Below, piece after piece: positions 60,048 through 64,000 of a DNA stretch of 64,000 nucleotides. A program made the translations under genes and the position numbers. The notes beneath the pieces are model-generated. The model had not been told where the DNA came from. It worked only from the letters and a program-made list of their open reading frames with translations, and searched no databases. The DNA is taken from NCBI RefSeq assembly GCF_016428915.1, contig NZ_JAELTP010000010.1, forward strand, positions 28,542 through 92,541, in the 5' to 3' direction. The stretch comes from Pandoraea sp. ASV26 (lineage in GTDB: Bacteria; Pseudomonadota; Gammaproteobacteria; Burkholderiales; Burkholderiaceae). The first letter of the stretch is position 1, and every line of letters begins with the position of its first letter.

Positions 60048-60728
60048 TCAGAAGGGATTCGAGCCTGAGGGTGATTGATCAACTGACACGGTTTCTATGG
60101 TTAGCGATTTTTGCCTAATCGGACCCACTCGCGGCATGTCTAGACGCGATGGGCATGCGTCGATGAGAAGATCAGTTAGAGTGGTCTGAATCTTCTCTGT
60201 GCGTGTGACGGGCTCATTCCAATTGGTCTGAACGACGCCGCTGCGAAGCGTGAAATTCGAGCCATTCCTGTAAATGCACTGTTCTTCGCTGCGGGTGTCG
60301 TTGACGCTACCGTTGCCGTACCTCTCGGTGATCTGCTTCGTAAATAAGGCAAAGGACGCATCGTCGAGAGTGATGTAAATACTCGCCAACCGATCTGACT
60401 TGAAAGTGAGGCTCACATCATATGGTTCCGATCGGAGGGGAGTTCCAAGCTTTGATCTGTATGAAACGGTTCCAATTGGAAGGGGTGTCTTTTGCCTGGC
60501 TTCGACGAGGCCGTCGGCTAAGGAAATATCACCAGTCAGGGGCAGCGCAGCAACAGCATCCTTCGTCATCCCCAGCTTAAGGGGGCCGTAGCCCACGGGG
60601 CCGCCTGGTTTTACTGCGGGCATTTGCGAATCTTTTGTGGGCGGATTTGAACTCTTCACCGCTGTATCGGCCGCGAATGCACTGTGAAGACCAAGCATCA
60701 GAATGCTCAGCAGGATTTGCGTCTTCAT
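60048..60728 (-). CDS. Exported protein between OL and the repressor region (moron candidate)
   Basis: A 226-residue protein with a signal peptide (MKTQILLSILMLGLHSAFA, cleavage before ADTAV). The mature part includes GYGPLKLGMTKDAVAALPLT, a pattern seen in small periplasmic domains with a BLIP/OmpA-linker-like repeat, and two Cys (EEQCIYRNG, LLIDACPS) that may form a disulfide. It has its own terminator. In lambda this site holds rexAB, expressed in lysogens. A conversion role is inferred; the function is unknown. Confidence 0.7.
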   Translation of the reverse strand: MKTQILLSILMLGLHSAFAADTAVKSSNPPTKDSQMPAVKPGGPVGYGPLKLGMTKDAVAALPLTGDISLADGLVEARQKTPLPIGTVSYRSKLGTPLRSEPYDVSLTFKSDRLASIYITLDDASFALFTKQITERYGNGSVNDTRSEEQCIYRNGSNFTLRSGVVQTNWNEPVTRTEKIQTTLTDLLIDACPSRLDMPRVGPIRQKSLTIETVSVDQSPSGSNPF

Positions 60729-60847
60729 AACCCCTCACGAAGAATGTTCGAGCCAACCTCTGTGCTCGCGGCCACGTCTCGGTCTACCTCTGGATACAAA
60801 ATTGCACGGCATAACGAAACGCTCTAGCCGATCGCAATAAGGTCTGG

Positions 60848-60867
60848 TACTGTACGCGCATACAGTA
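60848..60867 (+). promoter_or_regulatory. LexA (SOS) box
   Basis: TACTGTACGCGCATACAGTA is a perfect palindrome at its outer seven pairs and fits the LexA consensus CTGT-N8-ACAG exactly, with the flanking TA pairs of the strong enteric box. It ends 17 bases before the start codon of the next gene. Confidence 0.85.
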
Positions 60868-60884
60868 TTCGGCAATAAAAAAAG

Positions 60885-61217
60885 ATGATGCGAAAATCTG
60901 GACGCCTAGTTAGTTTGCGCTGCAAGCCCGGGGACTTGGCGCGTATCAAGAAGGCTTGGAATGAACTGCTGGAAGGGCGGCTGGTGTTCATTAGGCGCGC
61001 GTACTCTGAGACCGAGTGGCTTGTTTATTTGCTTGACGGCCCTGCTTTTGCAATTAGTGAAGACCGCTGCCATATGGTGGTGGCTCGGGCCATGATCGCG
61101 GACGACTGGGCCTTGGAGCCGATTCGAGGCGTTCGGGAAGATGAGCGTGACGAGTCTATGGATTCAGCCGGCCGACCGGTTCGCCTTCCTCGGGAAGCAA
61201 CCGAAGCATCAGCATGA
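60885..61217 (+). CDS. SOS-controlled phage protein, candidate antirepressor
   Basis: A 110-residue protein (MMRKSGRLVSLRCKPGDLAR, VFIRRAYSETEWLVYLLDG, HMVVARAMIADDWALEPI) with no recognised family. It is placed directly after a consensus LexA box and is convergent with the repressor gene, overlapping its 3' end by 62 bases. In phage 186 a LexA-controlled protein, Tum, inactivates a non-cleavable repressor; the arrangement here suggests a similar role. No clear ribosome site precedes the paired ATG codons. Confidence 0.65.
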   Translation: MMRKSGRLVSLRCKPGDLARIKKAWNELLEGRLVFIRRAYSETEWLVYLLDGPAFAISEDRCHMVVARAMIADDWALEPIRGVREDERDESMDSAGRPVRLPREATEASA

Positions 61218-61593
61218 AGGTTGTTTCCGGTTCGCCTGCGAGATCAGCTTTTCGTACGGCCTCCACGACCTTCTTTGCGGCCGCACTCATTTGCCAATCA
61301 TTTCCGTCTTTGACCATTGAATAGGCATGCTCAATTTCGGCAGCGAGCCTCGGGCTGAAGGCTGGAATTTTCACACCCAGGCCGGTGGCAAATGCAGCTG
61401 CGGCGCCAATATTCAACGGGCGATGCCCGTTGAGATACTGCCACACCATGCCTTGGGTTCCGATCTCGTACCTTGCTCCGAACTCCGCTTGGGATAGGTC
61501 GCTCTTTTCAGCAAACAGTTTCGCCAATGCTGACGCTTCCTCCAATTGCCAGGAGGGCGTCTCTTTCTCTTTTCGTTTCCGCAATTCAGCCAT
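61156..61593 (-). CDS. Phage repressor (CI-like) without S24 domain
   Basis: A 145-residue DNA-binding protein. The HTH is ALAKLFAEKSDLSQAEFGAR and YEIGTQGMVWQYLNGHRPLN, with the Arg/Pro-rich loop typical of XRE/lambda repressors, then an LGVKIPAFSPRLAAEI helix. The C-terminal half is short and helical; the autocleavage peptidase S24 domain (Ala-Gly, Ser, Lys) of lambda CI is missing. It is divergent from the Cro-like gene with three operators between them, so it is the lysogeny repressor. Its promoter overlaps the operators and would give a leaderless mRNA. Confidence 0.85.
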   Translation of the reverse strand: MAELRKRKEKETPSWQLEEASALAKLFAEKSDLSQAEFGARYEIGTQGMVWQYLNGHRPLNIGAAAAFATGLGVKIPAFSPRLAAEIEHAYSMVKDGNDWQMSAAAKKVVEAVRKADLAGEPETTFMLMLRLLPEEGEPVGRLNP

Positions 61594-61601
61594 AGGCGCA
61601 G

Positions 61602-61668
61602 TGTAGCAACGCTATTAATCGCCTCAACTAGCTGTGCTATTGACTTGTCTTAATAGCGTGGCTAGTAT
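61602..61668. promoter_or_regulatory. OR region: three operators with PR and PRM
   Basis: Three TAGC-N3-GCTA sites: TGTAGCAACGCTATT (61602-61616), ACTAGCTGTGCTATT (61627-61641) and AATAGCGTGGCTAGT (61652-61666), each starting 25 bases from the next. Rightward PR: TTGACT (61640-61645), 17 bp, TAGTAT (61663-61668). Leftward PRM: TTGAGG (61627-61622), 16 bp, TACACT (61605-61600). Both promoters would start transcripts at or within a few bases of the start codons. Confidence 0.85.
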
Positions 61669-61674
61669 TCTGGC

Positions 61675-61917
61675 ATGGACCTCTCAAACTACCTCGCGTC
61701 GCGAAAAATCACTCAGGCGTCCTTCGCCGTACGTCTCGGCGTGAGCCAAGGGTTGATATACCAGTGGCTGACGGGGCGACGACCGGTCGCTGTGGACAAG
61801 TGCGTCGCGATTGAGCGCGCAACCGACGGAGAGGTTGGGCGTCGAGATCTTCGGCCAATGGACTGGCATCTGATTTGGCCGGAACTGGCTGGCGGCGCTT
61901 CAGGAGAGAGCAAATGA
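61675..61917 (+). CDS. cro: Cro-like/YdaS helix-turn-helix protein
   Basis: An 80-residue protein of the YdaS/Cro group: MDLSNYLASRKITQASFAVR with LGVSQGLIYQWLTGRRPVAV as the HTH, and the ending DLRPMDWHLIWPEL typical of YdaS proteins. It is the first gene of the rightward early operon and opposes the repressor. Its ATG coincides with the predicted PR start point. Confidence 0.9.
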   Translation: MDLSNYLASRKITQASFAVRLGVSQGLIYQWLTGRRPVAVDKCVAIERATDGEVGRRDLRPMDWHLIWPELAGGASGESK

Positions 61918-61931
61918 AGCGCCTGCGAAAC

Positions 61932-62441
61932 TCAATAGTAGGGCGTTGGGCTACTTGGGCCTCTGATTGCCGGGAACGCGTTTTCGTCAGTCTCATAAGT
62001 CGCGTCGCACGCGTGGCACTTGACCTTGCTGTGGCGTCCATAAGGCTGGAGTACCGATTTGTGTCCTTTTGTCATGCAGGGCTGACAAAGGCGATGCGGT
62101 GTGTCGCCGCGTTGATCACCCTCTTTGAGCACATAAGCGATTACGCCCCGACCGATATCCGCCAGCACGTATCGATCACGCTCCTCGATTTCAGACTGAA
62201 GGCTGTTCTTTTCCTTCTCAAGCGACTGGATCTTTTCCTGCGCCGTTGCCAACTTTTGAACGAGCTCAAGCGACTGCTGCGAAACCGCAAGCAAGGAGTC
62301 GTACGCGGTGGAGAGATTGCGTTTCACGTCCGTGATTGCCTCTTCTGCCTTTGCTTGGTCGCGTGCAGCAATAGCCGTCTTGACGAGTTCTACCGCAGTC
62401 TTAGCGCCCCCTACGGCACTGACAAGTGCTGAGAAGTCCAT
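61932..62441 (-). CDS. Coiled-coil protein with C-terminal zinc ribbon, antisense to the right operon
   Basis: A 169-residue protein: an N-terminal Ala-rich helix (MDFSALVSAVGGAKTAVELV), a long coiled coil (VQKLATAQEKIQSLEKEK), then DRYVLADIGRGVIAYVLKEG and a zinc ribbon with LCQPCMTKGH and VKCHACDATYE. Such proteins are found scattered in proteobacterial phages and islands, with no known function. It is placed between cro and the CII-like gene but read against PR. GGGGG precedes the ATG; a longer start would add 28 residues. Confidence 0.78.
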   Translation of the reverse strand: MDFSALVSAVGGAKTAVELVKTAIAARDQAKAEEAITDVKRNLSTAYDSLLAVSQQSLELVQKLATAQEKIQSLEKEKNSLQSEIEERDRYVLADIGRGVIAYVLKEGDQRGDTPHRLCQPCMTKGHKSVLQPYGRHSKVKCHACDATYETDENAFPAIRGPSSPTPYY

Positions 62442-62578
62442 GAGTCCCCCGGTGGTGATCTGCAAGAAGTGATGAGCGGTCAGCTTAACACCGTCGGGGG
62501 ACTCAGCAGATATAGCAGTTTTCATGAGGCCATCGTATCGGCCTGAGAAGCAAATAAAAACGTTCGAGGAACACGCAA

Positions 62579-63019
62579 ATGAACATTACCGACGCGGCAC
62601 ACGCACTGGTTCACGACTATCCGGGAGGCAGCGAGTCGCTCGCGCCGCGCTTGGGTATGTCTGCGGCCGTCCTGCGCAACAAGGTCAATCCGAACAACGA
62701 CACGCATCACCTGACGTTGAACGAAGCAGTGAAGGCGACGGACGTAACGAACGACGACCGCGTACTTGAAGCGTGGGCCGTCGAACGTGGTTACGCGATC
62801 GTGAAGATCCCGAATCTGGCCGAATGCTGCGACTCGGCGATTGTCGAGATGATGGCCCGCGCATGGGAGACGCACGGCGACGTCGGGAAGGAGATCGTGA
62901 AGACGCTCGAAGACGGCCGCGTCGAGTTTCAGGAGGTCGCTCGGGTGAAGGGCCGTATCTTCGCCCACGCGCAGGTGCTGTTCAACATCGCTGCGCGTCT
63001 GGAGGGCATGGCCGAATGA
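62579..63019 (+). CDS. CII-like phage regulatory protein
   Basis: A 146-residue protein of the Phage_CP76/CII regulatory family. The opening MNITDAAHALVHDYPGGSES and LAPRLGMSAAVLRNKVNPNN, then HHLTLNEAVKATDVTND are its hallmarks, with the HTH in the second block. Position right after cro fits a lysis-lysogeny activator. Its stop overlaps the next ATG. Confidence 0.88.
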   Translation: MNITDAAHALVHDYPGGSESLAPRLGMSAAVLRNKVNPNNDTHHLTLNEAVKATDVTNDDRVLEAWAVERGYAIVKIPNLAECCDSAIVEMMARAWETHGDVGKEIVKTLEDGRVEFQEVARVKGRIFAHAQVLFNIAARLEGMAE

Positions 63020-63219
63020 ATGCAAGCGAATTCAAGGTGAAGTTGCATGCGTCGGTCGATCCCGGCGCGCTTGAGGAGGCAGTCGAAGCTGCGGAGGACG
63101 CGCTTGTGAAGGCTGCCTCGCGGGCGTTGACTGCGACTGTGACGGACGACAAGCCGACGCTTTGCATCGGCTGCGGTGCCGAGCGTCAGCCCAACGGCGA
63201 AATGCCATGCGACCACTGA
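63016..63219 (+). CDS. Hypothetical phage protein with Cys motif
   Basis: A 67-residue protein, MNASEFKVKLHASVDPGALE, ending TLCIGCGAERQPNGEMPCDH with a CxxC-type metal site. ATGA overlap with the CII-like gene. Function unknown. Confidence 0.65.
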   Translation: MNASEFKVKLHASVDPGALEEAVEAAEDALVKAASRALTATVTDDKPTLCIGCGAERQPNGEMPCDH

Positions 63220-63229
63220 GGAGCCCGCA

Positions 63230-63481
63230 ATGAGTTCACATCGAGTCAATCAAGCATGGGGCGTAGAGCTTCGCCACACCGAGAAGATCGTGTTGCTGGC
63301 GCTGAGCCACCACGCCGTCATGTCGACGGGCGAGTCGTCACCGAAGGTAAGCCGCCTGGCGCGTGACTGCGGCATGTCGGAATCGGCGGTGCGCGAGTCC
63401 ATTAAGGCGCTGGAAGCGGCAGGACACGTCGAGTCGACGTCTGTTCGTCGCGGTGTGACGCTCTACCGCGTTAAGGTCTGA
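63230..63481 (+). CDS. Helix-turn-helix phage protein (replication region)
   Basis: An 83-residue HTH_36-type domain: KIVLLALSHHAVMSTGESSP, KVSRLARDCGMSESAVRESI and KALEAAGHVESTSVRRGV form a winged helix. Stand-alone domains of this kind occur next to phage replication initiators. It ends one base before the O-like gene. Confidence 0.75.
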   Translation: MSSHRVNQAWGVELRHTEKIVLLALSHHAVMSTGESSPKVSRLARDCGMSESAVRESIKALEAAGHVESTSVRRGVTLYRVKV

Positions 63482-63482
63482 A

Positions 63483-64000
63483 ATGGCTCAGCCCGCCCAA
63501 GTCATTCCGTTTCCGGAGGTTCGCGTGCCCCAGTTGGAGCATGGCTACACGCGTGTGGCGAACGAGCTTCTGGAAGCGATCACGATGGCTCCGTTCGGCC
63601 GCAACGAATACAAAGTGCTGATGGTGCTGATCCGGAAGACTTACGGCTTCAACAAGACGTCTGATCAACTCGCACTCTCGCAGATCCAACTGCGCGCTGG
63701 CATCAGCAAGACACAGACGTCGGTGGCCGTGGCCGAACTGGTGAAGAAGAACGTTTTGCTCGTTGGTGCCGGCCGGTACGCCCGTGAATTCTCGATTAAC
63801 AAGGCATACAGCAAATGGGACGCGTCCCTTCGCGTGGATCTGTCGGTTCTGAGTTCCGAAAACCGGAACGATGAGGTTCCGGAATCAGGAACTCATGGTT
63901 CCGAAAACCGGAACTCCGATGTTCCGGAATCCGGAACCACAAAAGACACCTCCAAAAAACAAGACCAAAAGACAACTCCAAAAGAAACTCTTTCGCGCTC
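63483..64000 (+). CDS. O-like phage replication initiator (3' end outside window)
   Basis: The first 172 codons of a protein with the Phage_rep_O N-terminal domain: HGYTRVANELLEAITMAPFG, RNEYKVLMVLIRKTYGFNKT, LSQIQLRAGISKTQTSVAV and LLVGAGRYAREFSINK. After that comes a low-complexity part built from the repeated ESGT/SENRN units that the origin iterons encode, then Lys/Thr-rich sequence. As in lambda O, the protein would bind iterons within its own gene and recruit a helicase loader. Confidence 0.88.
   Translation, partial: MAQPAQVIPFPEVRVPQLEHGYTRVANELLEAITMAPFGRNEYKVLMVLIRKTYGFNKTSDQLALSQIQLRAGISKTQTSVAVAELVKKNVLLVGAGRYAREFSINKAYSKWDASLRVDLSVLSSENRNDEVPESGTHGSENRNSDVPESGTTKDTSKKQDQKTTPKETLSR
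63853..63937. other. Lambda-type replication origin: four 17-bp iterons
   Basis: Iterons GTTCCGAAAACCGGAAC (63853, 63898), GTTCCGGAATCAGGAAC (63876) and GTTCCGGAATCCGGAAC (63921), each a near-perfect dyad, spaced 22-23 bases. They are inside the O-like gene and are followed at once by an A-rich, one-sided stretch (63940-63990) like the unwinding element of lambda ori. Confidence 0.82.

Larger units (their letters stand above)
47619..64000. mobile_element. Lambda-like prophage integrated at tRNA-Lys (left part; right end outside window)
   Basis: The region starts at a truncated tRNA-Lys and carries, in order, integrase, DUF4224 protein, DNA methyltransferase, small phage genes, rdgC, a tRNA-like gene, OL/PL, repressor, OR with Cro-like gene, CII-like gene, HTH gene and an O-like replication gene with an internal origin. 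Gene density, short overlapping frames and the two divergent arms are phage-like. Structural, packaging and lysis genes must lie to the right. Whether it is intact is unknown. Confidence 0.93.

Noticed and set aside
61914..62432. Plus-strand frame of 172 residues starting with ATGA overlap on cro
   Set aside because: The overlap looked attractive, but the minus-strand frame in the same place has a coiled coil and two CxxC pairs of a known type, while the plus frame is Leu/Arg-rich without features.
63853..63937. CRISPR-like repeat in the prophage
   Set aside because: Four 17-bp dyads with 5-6 base spacers within a replication gene are origin iterons; no cas genes are present.

Overview
The window joins two pieces of DNA. 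Positions 1 to about 47,618 look like the GC-rich chromosome of a beta-proteobacterium of the family Burkholderiaceae. The mix of many LysR-type regulators, Gram-negative porins, a DUF4148 protein, an AtuA-family catabolic cluster and an isolated nuoM points to Pandoraea or a close relative; the genus is an inference from gene content and not a measured identity. From about 47,619 to the right end lies the first 16 kb of a lambda-like prophage, which continues past the window.

Chromosomal part, left to right: the end of a Mg2+ P-type ATPase and an outer-membrane MetA-type protein; a MarR regulator; iscS facing nsrR; DUF4148 and AraC genes; a porin; a glycerophosphodiesterase with a GlpR-like DeoR regulator; an Lrp regulator facing glmS; a LysR-controlled four-gene operon (SDR, amidohydrolase, small transporter, outer-membrane protein); two further LysR genes around an oxidoreductase and an MFS exporter, and a third LysR gene; an MFS and DsbA/FrnE pair; DUF985 cupin and flavin reductase genes; an isolated nuoM; a sugar-type ABC importer without its ATPase, a LacI regulator, a PI-PLC-like phosphodiesterase and an inositol monophosphatase. 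After remnants of two IS3-type transposases comes a catabolic locus: a six-gene leftward operon (CoA transferase, enoyl-CoA hydratase, AtuA protein, amidohydrolase, MFS, acyl-CoA dehydrogenase), an IclR regulator, a cupin gene and an MHS-type transporter. Six copies of one dyad, TTCGC-N4-GCGAA, occur in three pairs, each pair at exactly 20 bp, in the three intergenic regions of this locus. They very probably define the IclR regulon.

Prophage part: it begins at a 3' fragment of tRNA-Lys (attL) followed by a tyrosine integrase. A long leftward arm carries a DNA methyltransferase, RdgC, many small overlapping phage genes and an odd tRNA-like gene. The control region is unusually readable. TAGC-N3-GCTA operators occur twice at a leftward promoter (OL/PL) and three times between a repressor and a Cro-like gene (OR), always spaced by 25 bp. 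The repressor has no S24 autocleavage domain. A gene that converges on it is preceded by a perfect LexA box, suggesting induction through an SOS-expressed antirepressor rather than by repressor cleavage. To the right are CII-like, HTH and O-like replication genes, and the O-like gene contains four 17-bp iterons followed by an A-rich stretch, a lambda-type origin.

Several genes lie against the direction of the phage arms (three membrane proteins, a secreted protein and a zinc-ribbon protein). They are candidates for lysogenic-conversion or superinfection-exclusion functions. All functions are read from sequence alone; no database comparison was possible.
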